In this document: positions 1 to 6,693 of the stretch, one piece after another
How the letters are laid out: every line of letters begins with the position of its first letter
Position numbering within the stretch: the first letter of the stretch is position 1
From: Smittium culicis
Taxonomy: Eukaryota > Kickxellomycota > Harpellomycetes > Harpellales > Legeriomycetaceae
DNA: 10,599 nt
Assembly (NCBI GenBank): GCA_001970855.1
Contig: LSSN01006100.1
Coordinates: 1-10,599 of the forward strand
Direction of reading: 5' to 3'
Notes under the pieces: model-generated
Database searches by the model: none
Seen by the model: only the letters and a program-made list of their open reading frames with translations
What the model was told of the DNA's origin: nothing
Program-made: the position numbers and the translations under genes

Positions 1-453
1 ATAGTAGTATTGAACGAGTTTTAGAGCAACAGCGAATGTAATTAGAAGCTAAATTAGTATATTTATGAAGTTTTTGTAGTTATAATATAACTAAGTGTAG
101 AATTTTATGTGTTGTGAAGAGTAGAGTAGCCTATTGAGTAGTATTTTTTTATCTTAGTTTATTTTTTGACAAATTTAATTCATTATATTTGAAAATTTTC
201 CTCCATTTTATTTGATTAAATGTTATTGTCAAGATCTGGGTTACAAAAGTGCAAGGAAAGTGAAGTCAAAAGTTATATTTATTATAAAGATATTTATTTA
301 TTACTTATTAGAAAGTATACAAGATACTAGATGTCGAATTCAAGACAGGAAAAACGTAGCCTTTTTATACTTTTTCGGTTGCTTGGTTTTAGGTCATAAA
401 ATGCAAAGAAAAACTAAAGAATAAACTAAAAAGAAAGCTATAGTAAAATAACT
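1..453. other. A+T-rich DNA without a gene
   Basis: I find no supportable gene here. One + strand frame stays open from 212 to 424, but it has no ATG near its beginning (its first codon is TTG). Its translation has no motif I recognise, and open frames of this length are expected by chance in six frames of this composition. It contains a small internal echo, with QDTR followed six residues later by QDR, which may be a fragment of an old repeat. Nothing else structured is visible. Confidence 0.5.
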
Positions 454-454
454 G

Positions 455-471
455 TTTGATTAGTAATCAAA
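455..471. repeat. 17-bp perfect palindrome
   Basis: The sequence TTTGATTA-G-TAATCAAA has two perfect 8-bp arms around a single G. Its core TTGATTAGTAATC (456-468) recurs on the opposite strand inside the 26-bp palindrome at 2231-2256. It lies about 70 bp upstream of the GAA/TTC arrays. It could be a homodimer binding site or a decayed mobile-element end; the sequence alone does not say which. Confidence 0.6.
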
Positions 472-479
472 ATAAATCG

Positions 480-540
480 TTATCGATGTTAAAAATATGA
501 ACACGTAAAATTATTACGTAAGAAAAATTAATATCGATAA
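480..540. repeat. Nested inverted repeats (TTATCGAT / ACGTAA)
   Basis: An outer 8-bp pair, TTATCGAT at 480-487 and ATCGATAA at 533-540, encloses an inner 6-bp pair, ACGTAA at 503-508 and TTACGT at 514-519. Both pairs are perfect and share nearly the same centre (510 versus 511). The arms carry the few CG dinucleotides of this stretch, which makes pure low-complexity chance less likely. The structure ends one base before the first GAA/TTC array. Its role is unknown. Confidence 0.45.
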
Positions 541-641
541 GAAATTTCGGAAATGTTCTAGAACGTTTCATAATATTCTAGAACATTGCTGCTGATGATA
601 TCTGAATATTCCAGAACATTCTAGAAATTTCTAGAATGTTC
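541..641. promoter_or_regulatory. Two heat-shock-element-like GAA/TTC arrays
   Basis: Heat-shock factor trimers bind inverted nGAAn units repeated every 5 bp. At 604-641 there are eight exact alternating units (GAA 604, TTC 609, GAA 614, TTC 619, GAA 624, TTC 629, GAA 634, TTC 639) at perfect 5-bp spacing. At 541-588 ten alternating unit positions are in phase: six are exact (541, 546, 556, 561, 576, 581) and four carry one mismatch (551, 566, 571, 586). The two arrays are out of phase with each other by 3 bp. A TATAAAA at 679 gives promoter-like geometry on the + strand. The match to the heat-shock-element consensus is seen directly; function is inferred. The related decayed array at 3449-3476 means this could instead be part of a dispersed repeat. 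Confidence 0.6.
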
Positions 642-678
642 CATACATGACAGTTATCAAGTAATAAATTTATTTTGG

Positions 679-685
679 TATAAAA
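679..685 (+). promoter_or_regulatory. TATA-box-like TATAAAA
   Basis: TATAAAA lies 37 bp after the last GAA/TTC unit, a spacing seen in heat-shock promoters. TATA-like words are common in DNA of this composition, so the position carries more weight than the motif. The first downstream ATG (754) opens a frame of only 17 codons, ending at the TAA at 805-807. Any transcript would therefore be non-coding, or spliced to an exon that I cannot recognise. Confidence 0.3.
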
Positions 686-689
686 TTCC

Positions 690-1472
690 GCTTGTTTAAT
701 TATTTTTAATATCAGAATTATTTTAACAAATTTTGCTATTCCCTTGCCGTATAATGCTAAAATCTGCGATTAATACGTTTTTTATCTCGTTTAATTATAA
801 ATTTTAAATTCAAATATTACGTTTTAATTATAGATTAATTATTTGATTCGCCGATTTTATTGAAATATAGATGAATTCAAAAAAAAAATTTTTCTTCGAT
901 TTACGTACTTTCTTATATTATTTTTCTTATTTGTAAAGTGTCCACCAGTCTTGGTCATCTGAAACTTGATTATTTTAATTAAATATCGTCTAAAAATTTC
1001 AATATTTTACCATTTTGCTGCTATTGAAAATTTACTAAATTTTATTAAATAATACTGACATAAGACTACGCATATAATAGTTAACACTAATTTGTGTGAA
1101 TAAAAAATGGGTAAATACGAATATATTAGATAATTTTATTAAACTTTAATCTTGTTAGCATTTTTAGGAAAAATATTTGACCTTTATTTAAAGGAATAGG
1201 TGATGAAAAAAAAGAAATTCGTGATTTCAAGAAATTGTGGATTTTTTTTAATAATCAATTGTCGGAGTTTTCCCTTTACTCACCTAGATATTTAATATTA
1301 GTCTATGATTTTTTTTCTGGTTCAATAGTATAAGTTTGAATAAAGATTTTAGTTGTTTGTTTTTCTTAATTTTATTGTTCCAAAAAGCTTCATATGGATT
1401 AAAGCTTGGAAAAAGGAAGCCTTTTTATAGTTAAAAAATTAATTATAAAACTTGGTGTATTACTAATGTAAA
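690..1472. other. Intergenic stretch, no gene
   Basis: This is A/T-rich DNA with frequent stops in all frames. The only compositional change is a short pocket at 937-965 (AGTGTCCACCAG, then TTGGTCATCTG), which resembles the ends of Tc1-type elements in having a GTGTCC(A/G)CCA-like word. No partner with matching sequence in inverted orientation is convincing, so I do not call an element. Confidence 0.45.
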
Positions 1473-1524
1473 AAGATAATATTATAAGATAATATTATAA
1501 GATAATATAACAAGATAATGATAA
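1473..1524. repeat. 13-bp minisatellite, four copies
   Basis: There are four contiguous 13-bp units. The first two are identical (AAGATAATATTAT at 1473 and 1486), the third ends in ATAAC (1499) and the fourth diverges further (1512-1524, AAGATAATGATAA). This is a head-to-tail tandem array, so its copy number may vary between strains. Confidence 0.85.
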
Positions 1525-1796
1525 TGGTATAGTTAAACACAAAGAGCAAATCTATTATAAAAAAATTCCACAAAGAAGTAAATCCTCTGTATAAAAAAAC
1601 TGTAATAAGATGTTCATATTCCAAAACTTTTAATAGAAAAATCCTTTTTTTTTTGTAGGATTCTCCCTATTTTCTTTTTAGAGGATTAAACTCATTGTAG
1701 TAGTATTTAACTACGACACATTAGTTTCATTACCTAAACAAATTCTAGTGGAATTTATTTTAACGAAATTAACAGTTTAATTATTGATGAAATTAG

Positions 1797-1913
1797 ATAT
1801 TTTACACTAAAAGCTATTTTATAATTGTAGAAGCTTTAGCTACTGCAACCAAAACCTTTGGTTATTTTGAGCGTATGCTCCTGGATCTCATGTTGATATT
1901 AGGTATTTTTTTT
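1797..1913 (+). other. Coding-like open stretch, 39 codons, unknown
   Basis: One + strand frame runs open to a TAG at 1914-1916. From 1827 to 1904 the base composition rises well above its surroundings and the codons use G and C freely. The frame contains the segment ALATATKTFGYFERM followed by a hydrophobic tail (LLDLMLILGIFF). It has no ATG at its 5' end; the first in-frame ATG is at 1875. I do not recognise a family. It may be an exon relic of a decayed gene or simply a GC-richer pocket of a repeat. Confidence 0.15.
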
Positions 1914-1916
1914 TAG

Positions 1917-2110
1917 AGTTTGATTAATACTTAATATAACAATAAAGAGTTTAAAATTTGTTATAAAATATTTATTTGTTTATGTAAAGTGATTATTTTG
2001 TTATTACTAAGTTGACAAAAAAATTGTAAAGCTGTTTTATGAAATAATAAATTCTTCAGTTTAGCCTTTTTTCCATTTTTACTATAGCTTTTCCTATTTA
2101 TTGATGATTT
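1917..2110. other. A+T-rich spacer, nothing recognised
   Basis: Stops are frequent in all frames. I see no repeat or motif beyond low-complexity A/T. Confidence 0.5.
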
Positions 2111-2143
2111 TTATTGGTCATTTTGTGGCGGTTTTTATACCTT
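2111..2143. repeat. Transposon-end-like block, copy 1
   Basis: The block reads TTATTGGTCATTTTGTGGCG followed by a T-rich stretch and ATACCT. A longer relative lies 342 bp downstream in the same orientation (2453-2490). The shared words are TTATTG, TCA, TTTTGTGGC and ATACCT. Words such as TTTTGTGGCGG and its complement CCGCCACAAAA are common near the ends of Tc1-type elements, which is the basis for the name. No TA-flanked terminus is preserved here. Confidence 0.35.
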
Positions 2144-2180
2144 TCTGATTTTCATGATCCAACCAAGACATTTTGCGAAA

Positions 2181-2209
2181 AGTGAAAAATTTTTTTCTCG
2201 ATTTTCACT
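2181..2209. repeat. Hairpin AGTGAAAA / TTTTCACT
   Basis: Perfect 8-bp arms (2181-2188 and 2202-2209) surround a 13-base loop of mostly T. It lies just downstream of the transposon-end-like block and just upstream of a 26-bp palindrome, so this 150-bp neighbourhood is unusually rich in inverted structure. Confidence 0.5.
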
Positions 2210-2230
2210 ATCCTCAAACCCCAAAATTTA

Positions 2231-2256
2231 GATTACTAATCAATTGATTTGTAATC
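2231..2256. repeat. 26-bp near-perfect palindrome
   Basis: The palindrome runs from GATTAC to GTAATC around a central CAATTG. Only one symmetric pair, at positions 7 and 20, fails to match. Its left half, GATTACTAATCAA (2231-2243), is the exact reverse complement of 456-468, so it shares a 13-bp word with the palindrome near the GAA/TTC arrays. Confidence 0.7.
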
Positions 2257-2428
2257 AATAATTTCAATTTGTCTAAGACAATAATATTCTTGGAATAATG
2301 AATTGAAGTCCATAGTGTTAAAAAAAAACTATAAATAGTTTGAGATTTTATTGATAATTTTATTTAGCAATAAAATATCTATTCTTTTATAAAATAGTCT
2401 TAAGCATAATCTAAATAATAATTTCACT

Positions 2429-2450
2429 CAGTGATCAGTTCCTGACACTG
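2429..2450. repeat. GC-richer hairpin CAGTG.TCAG / CTGACACTG
   Basis: The left arm CAGTGATCAG (2429-2438) pairs with CTGACACTG (2442-2450), with one bulged A and a 3-base loop. About half of the arm bases are G or C, which is rare in this window. It directly precedes the second transposon-end-like block, and CACTG is a common outer word of Tc1-type ends. Confidence 0.5.
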
Positions 2451-2452
2451 AT

Positions 2453-2490
2453 TTATTGTCAAATTTTGTGGCCCGAATTTTGTTATACCT
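2453..2490. repeat. Transposon-end-like block, copy 2
   Basis: This block begins TTATTGTCAAATTTTGTGGC and ends TTATACCT. It is a diverged, slightly longer form of 2111-2143 in the same orientation. The two copies may mark ends of separate decayed elements, or one internally duplicated end. No target-site duplication is visible. Confidence 0.35.
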
Positions 2491-3310
2491 ATCATTATAA
2501 ATTTAATTCATTAAAGCAGAGATTAGTAGGTCGTTAAAATTTCATATTTTGCTTGACATGATTATTATATTCAATAATGTTTAGTTTTAAAAGTTGATTT
2601 TTATAAAATACATGAAAAATCATAAGTATAGAATCAGAATACAAAGAGAATTCTTTGAGTGGATCTACACTTCCATATATCTATAAATGCATATATTATT
2701 ACATAATTATCTATTGATTAATTAGTAAATAGAGAAAGAAATTTAAAGTTCTATATTATACAAAATTTGGCAACAGAAAAGGTTATAATATTATATTAAA
2801 TATCAAAGTTATATCAATTAAGTTTGCTGCTATTCAATAATTATTAGTTTAGAACTTATAAATTTTTTTATCCATTATTGGGGGAAAGAAGTTTTCATTT
2901 TTGTATTCTATATCATTCCCGGATGGAAAGACTTATTTTCATTTTATAAATATGCGACCATAATTCAATAATAATAGTATAATTCCGAGATTCGATTAAT
3001 TATTGGTATTTTTTTGAGTAGCATCAATTATAAATTCTGCACTTAAATTACTTGGAAATATTAAATTAATTTTTTTAATAACATTTTACCGGAAAAAGAT
3101 ACATATGCTATCAAAAAAACCTATCAAAATTTACTATGCTCTAAAGTATTTATTAGCTGGTTAGCGAATAAACTATATTTTATTAACAATGACACGCAAT
3201 AAATATCATAAAAAGACGTTAATAACAAGAATGATAATATAATGCTTTGAGCATTCTAATTTAAGCTAAATTATCAAAAATTTATGTCATATTATTATTC
3301 AGATAAACAC
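2491..3310. other. Intergenic stretch with one short direct repeat
   Basis: I see no gene. The one repeat is GGAAAGAAGTTTTCATTTTT (2883-2902) and its relative GGAAAGACTTATTTTCATTT (2935-2954), offset by 52 bp in the same orientation. A GC-containing spacer (TTCCCGGATGG) sits between them. The remainder is low-complexity A/T with stops in all frames. Confidence 0.5.
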
Positions 3311-3314
3311 GCTA

Positions 3315-3410
3315 GAACTTTATGGAAAATTATGGAATACAATGGAAAATCATTGAACATCATGGAATTCAATGGAGCCTTATGAACATCAAAGAACATC
3401 ATGGAATGTT
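3315..3410 (+). repeat. 10-bp tandem array, consensus (A/T)ATGGAAnAT
   Basis: GAA recurs every 10 bp at 3315, 3325, 3335, 3345, 3355 and 3365. There is a GAG at 3375, then, after a 1-bp slip, GAA at 3384, 3394 and 3404. Most units read ATGGAA. Ten base pairs equals two pentamers of a heat-shock element, but the intervening TTC units are not recognisable. This is therefore either a half-decayed GAA/TTC array or an independent minisatellite. It is followed 40 bp later by an array that still has both units. Confidence 0.8.
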
Positions 3411-3448
3411 ATCTAATGTTATTCATAGATTATTTTCAGTCCCTCCTA

Positions 3449-3476
3449 GAACCTTCTATAACATTTCATAATATTC
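3449..3476. repeat. Decayed GAA/TTC pentamer array
   Basis: Units at exact 5-bp spacing are GAA 3449, TTC 3454, TAA 3459, TTT 3464, TAA 3469 and TTC 3474. Three are exact and three have one mismatch. The 18 bases 3459-3476 match 561-578 at 16 positions, including the non-consensus units, so the two arrays look like copies of one sequence rather than independent site clusters. Confidence 0.6.
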
Positions 3477-3670
3477 AGCAAGCTATTTTTTGAAAATCAA
3501 TAATTCTTTTATAATTATCTTTATTAAATAATATCATTTAGATTTTTCTTCAAAAGTATATAAGGGTAACCTTTTTCCATCCTTCTGAAAAATCTAAGTG
3601 TATTATTTTTTTAAATTATTTATCCCATTAAATATATATTATCCCTATAATATTAAATAAATAACACTAT

Positions 3671-3735
3671 ATTAGCCTTAGCCTTAGTTACAGTCTCTGT
3701 CCAACCTTAGCCCTGCCTTTACTCCTCCCTTTGTG
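3671..3735. other. C/T-rich pocket with CCTTAG repeats
   Basis: AGCCTT occurs twice in tandem (3674-3685) followed by AG. ACCTTAGCC recurs at about 3704, then CCTGCCTTTACTCCTCCC. The + strand is strongly pyrimidine-biased and far richer in C than its surroundings. It is not the canonical TTAGGG/CCCTAA telomere unit. I see no open frame of note. Confidence 0.45.
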
Positions 3736-3740
3736 CCTAA

Positions 3741-4035
3741 CACATATGTTTCTAAAAGAATTATGTAACTTCAATTATTTATAAATCTTTCATAAGATTT
3801 TATATAATTTAGGCCTATCTAATGTACCAAGCACCTTAATAAATTTTTTTTTAGATTTTTGGCTCATTCAAATATCTTCTTAGAGTATAACAGTATCAAT
3901 TAGCATATTTAATTTTATATTATAAAATAATCAATAAACCCGTTTTTTAATTAGTGTGTTGAGCGATAAAGGTTAATAAAGGGAAAGTAGAATAGCAAGT
4001 ATATAGCAGAGATGTAATTTTATATATAAAATGAG
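3741..4035. other. Spacer before the transposon
   Basis: This is A+T-rich DNA with no gene and no clear repeat. It ends at the TA that flanks the inverted-repeat element. Confidence 0.5.
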
Positions 4036-4039
4036 ATTA

Positions 4040-4215
4040 CAGGGTTTTCCATTCTGTTTTGCAAAAGCTGCAGTCTATTTTGCCTAACACCAAAACTATT
4101 TTCCAAAAAAAAATTTCGCTTCGCGTTGCAAAAATTTTTTTCTTAAAATTACGTAATCTCTTCCAAACAATTTTGCACAAGTCTCAAAAATTTTTGAAAA
4201 AGTTTACTTTGAATT
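4040..4215 (+). repeat. Left terminal inverted repeat
   Basis: The outer 13 bp are perfect against the right end. Conserved inner blocks are ATTTTGC with CACCAAAA (4078-4096), GCGTTGCAAAA (4123-4133), TTTTTCTTA (4137-4145), CAATTTTG (about 4168-4175) and TTTTTGAAAAAGTT (4191-4204). Relative to the right end there is an extra segment of about 20 bp near 4054-4075, containing the self-complementary TTTTGCAAAA. The CG-rich word CGCTTCGCG (4117-4125) is a small hairpin. Confidence 0.8.
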
Positions 4216-4740
4216 TTCAATTACTTCAAGTGCTTTGAAAAATCAGGATGTGGCATAATAACGCTGTTAAAATACGTTTTTATCTAAAAAAAAACAAACT
4301 ATTTACACAACAAAAATAAATCAAAAACTCCCATTGAGCAAATTATTAACAGAAAATGTAGTTCTATTGATAGTTAATGAATACCCATATAAATCTTATA
4401 AACGCAAGATGCTTGGTTTTAATGATTTTTATAGAAATTATTTAAATAATACGCATTTTCACATAAAAAGCATATTGAGGGTAATTCATATTTCCGATAA
4501 TAGTTTAACACCTCTTAAAAATATAATAGACTATTATTTATATTAGAAATAACAAAATCCAAGGTATGTCAAAAACAAATAATTATTTGTCTTTTTACTG
4601 TCTAGTACTCTTTTAAAAAATGAATTTATTCATTCTTTTACGATAAATATTTAAAATTAATATTGCTGTAATTATTCAAATAACCTAAAACAAAATGAGT
4701 CTCAAAAAATAAATTATTTTGATTAAATGAAATTAACTGC
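4216..4740. other. Transposon interior, left part, with two palindromes
   Basis: A + strand frame is open over 4334-4546 but starts with TTG; its first ATG is at 4409 and would leave 46 codons. The product has no recognisable motif, so I do not call it a gene. It is followed by the 16-bp perfect palindrome ACAAATAATTATTTGT (4575-4590) and the hairpin AATGAAT-TT-ATTCATT (4619-4634). Both are pure low-complexity words apart from one or two G/C positions. Confidence 0.4.
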
Positions 4741-4748
4741 CATTGGGT

Positions 4749-4777
4749 GACCAAAAACTTTCTAAAGCCCGAGAAAA
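4749..4777. repeat. Dispersed block, copy A (GCCCG motif)
   Basis: The block reads GACCAAAAACTTTCTAAAGC followed by CCGAGAAAA. It matches 9277-9305 at 23 of 29 positions in the same orientation, and weaker similarity continues upstream (CTGCCATTGG against CTGTTGGCT). Read on the minus strand, both copies give F(S/T)G(F/V)R(K/M)FL, so the repeat could come from an old coding sequence. Copy A lies inside a minus-strand open frame of 63 codons (4638-4829) that I do not recognise. Confidence 0.5.
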
Positions 4778-4779
4778 TG

Positions 4780-5422
4780 TTAATTTCGAAACTAGATAAA
4801 TTAGTGGATTTTAGAAGTACAACACACAAAAAATTTTAGTTTATGAGATATCTTATATAAATAATAGCCATGCAAAGCAATATAAAAATTTTTAAATATA
4901 AATATAGCATAATATTTAAATACCATTCGCTATAAATATGCCGGAGAATTCCGTGTTTCCACCTAGTTTTATTTATTTATTTATTATTCCCTAGGAATTT
5001 ATTTGGGTTCAACTAATAAGATATAGCGAAATGATTAAAAGTTTTATAAATTTTATTGATTTTTTTTTAATTTTTTTATTTATCAACTATCCTATCCCTT
5101 TTCTTCTTTCTTTTATGAAAAATCTTCTCTATTTATGTAGAATAGAAAAATGTGTAATCATAAGAATTCGAAAAGACTTTTGTTAATTTTATAAAGGTTG
5201 ACATAGTGTAGTGCTATATGTATCTCAATTTGTATAGGTGTATAATAAAATAATTTAAAATACAATAATAATGTAGACATCTGGTTGAGATCAGATCGCC
5301 AAAATTTCTATTTGTAAAAAAATACTCCATTGAAATTATCTTTGCATAAAAAAATTTAAATTGAAAATCCTTTGATTTTTTTTTTCTCAACCGATGTCAC
5401 CTAGGAATTAATCAGAGTTCTC
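4780..5422. other. Transposon interior with a TTTA run and a CTAGGAATT direct repeat
   Basis: I see no gene. A TTTA microsatellite occupies about 4968-4984. The 20 bases beginning CTAGGAATT at 4991 match those at 5401 at 16 of 20 positions in the same orientation, 410 bp apart. This spacing could reflect the ends of a small decayed insertion, but no inverted ends were found to support that. Confidence 0.4.
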
Positions 5423-5448
5423 TTTGTCGTCTATTTCCCTACGACAAA
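5423..5448. repeat. Hairpin TTTGTCGT / ACGACAAA
   Basis: Perfect 8-bp arms (5423-5430 and 5441-5448) surround a 10-base pyrimidine-rich loop (CTATTTCCCT). Each arm contains a CG, so chance pairing of A/T runs does not explain it. It lies 3 bp after the second CTAGGAATT repeat. Confidence 0.55.
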
Positions 5449-5814
5449 TATATTATAATTTATGATTTATAGTATATTAAATTTAAGATAAAATTTTATA
5501 ATTTCCGTATTATTAATGTATATTAGTAGTGAATAATTAATATAATCATTAAATTATAACATAGTAAACCGATATTAATTAGCTATATAGCGTTTAAAAT
5601 GTCAAATACTAAGATTCGAGTTATAATTTATGCTATAAAGTTTAATAATTATATCAAAAGATCCATTTTTTGAATCTAAAATGAAAAAAAAAGTATAATA
5701 CGACATGATAACAAAAAAGTTTCAGTTTTATTGATCAATTTTTATTGACTTGTTTAGTTTAATTTTTTTAATTCAATGAAAATGAAGTTTAAAAATAACA
5801 GCGATTAAGACTGA
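5449..5814. other. Spacer upstream of the transposase relic
   Basis: A+T-rich DNA with stops in every frame. I see neither a promoter nor the start of the transposase. Confidence 0.45.
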
Positions 5815-6641
5815 AGCAGTATAATCACTGTTTATTTAAAGCAAAAGTCTGCTAAAAATATATGTGAGGATTTAAATATTAAAAAAAATACTATTTATAA
5901 GATTATAAAAGTATACCAAATTGAATCAAAAACTGATTCTAAGAATTAAGGTGGTTCATAAAACAAAAAAAATAAATAATGAAATTGACTGTTATATAAT
6001 TAATTATCTCGATAGCGATTGAATTTTAAGACTATCAGAACTAAATGATGTAATTAAAAGATAATTTGATATAGAAATTTCGAAATCAACCGTACAAACA
6101 TGCTGCAACAAGTTTTCTTAATATTTAAAAAGAATGTAATTATTGCCTGAGAGAAGAAATGACGAAGACAATTTTAATTCAAGAGAAGAGTATTCAAAAA
6201 AATACACCGATTCAAAACTTGTATGGATGATGAAGAATTTTTTTTATAGACGAAGTTAGATTATCTGTTTCTATGATACCATTTTATGAGAGATCAAAAA
6301 TAGGGGCTTCTCTGATTACTGTAACTAAAAAAATACGCTTGAGAAACATTTCAACCTGGTTTACAGTCAATAAAAGCACCTACAGATTCTTTAAAAAAAA
6401 AAAGCAATGTAGAATTTAATTCAGGTACATTTATTGAATGTATCAATGAGCTTACTATTGATATATTAAGTAAAAATATTAAAGAAGGTGTATTAATTTA
6501 GGATAACGTTACTTTTGATAAAAAAACCTTTTTAAAACAATAATAGAAAAACCTGGATTCAAAATACTATATTTGTCGTAGTAAAATCTTAAGAGCCAAT
6601 GATATGAATTTAGTAATGTTTTGAAAGAAATAGTATGTTGA
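5815..6641 (+). pseudogene. Decayed Tc1/mariner (IS630-type) transposase
   Basis: An intact copy would bind the element's ends and cut and paste it through a DDE/D catalytic core. Three collinear + strand segments in shifting frames are visible. First, at 5815-5946, is a helix-turn-helix-like start with KSAKNICEDL and NTIYKIIK. Next, at 5970-6230, is the linker region with ISKSTVQ, LKRM and LPERRND, interrupted by stops at 6020, 6062, 6119 and 6137. The catalytic part starts at 6243 with FIDEVRLSVSM and ERSKIGASL, then NSGTF and DNVTFDK. The first Asp is at 6249-6251 and the second at 6502-6504. The third acidic residue falls in the worst-damaged part: spacing of 34 residues points to GAA 6606, whereas the following FS motif would place it at the TGA at 6600. 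Frame slips coincide with A or T runs (5961-5972, 6238-6245, 6392-6403). About 275 codons is somewhat short of the usual 330-350, so the N-terminus is probably lost. It is a clear relic and non-functional. Confidence 0.85.
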
Positions 6642-6650
6642 CGTTTTTTT

Positions 6651-6693
6651 CTCTTTGTACAAAGAAAATCCAAGATCCTCATTGTACAAAGAG
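6651..6693. repeat. TTGTACAAAGAG inverted repeat after the transposase
   Basis: CTCTTTGTACAA (6651-6662) pairs perfectly with TTGTACAAAGAG (6682-6693) over a 19-base loop. The left arm is itself the centre of a 14-bp perfect palindrome, TCTTTGTACAAAGA (6652-6665), so GTACAAAGA also occurs twice in direct orientation. It begins 10 bp after the last recognisable transposase codon. It could be a 3'-end structure, a decayed binding site for the transposase, or an unrelated repeat. Confidence 0.65.

Noticed and set aside
212..424. 70-codon + strand open frame
   Set aside because: It begins with TTG, not ATG, has no recognisable motif, and is of a length expected by chance in this composition.
1697..1715. 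GTAGT / ACTAC hairpin
   Set aside because: Arms of only 5 bp; such pairs are frequent by chance.
937..2143. Possible small Tc1 element from the GTGTCCACCA pocket (937) to the TTTTGTGGCGG block (2111)
   Set aside because: Only a 6-bp CC(A/G)CCA-type word is shared in inverted orientation, and no transposase relic is visible between them.
3674..3687. Interstitial telomere repeat
   Set aside because: The unit is AGCCTT/AAGGCT, not TTAGGG/CCCTAA, and there are only two tandem copies.
4334..4546. 70-codon + strand open frame inside the transposon
   Set aside because: It begins with TTG; the first ATG would leave 46 codons, and no family is recognisable. Kept only as a note in the spacer entry.
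4638..4829. 63-codon minus-strand open frame
   Set aside because: No motif or context for a gene. The only notable part is the 30-bp GCCCG block, reported separately.
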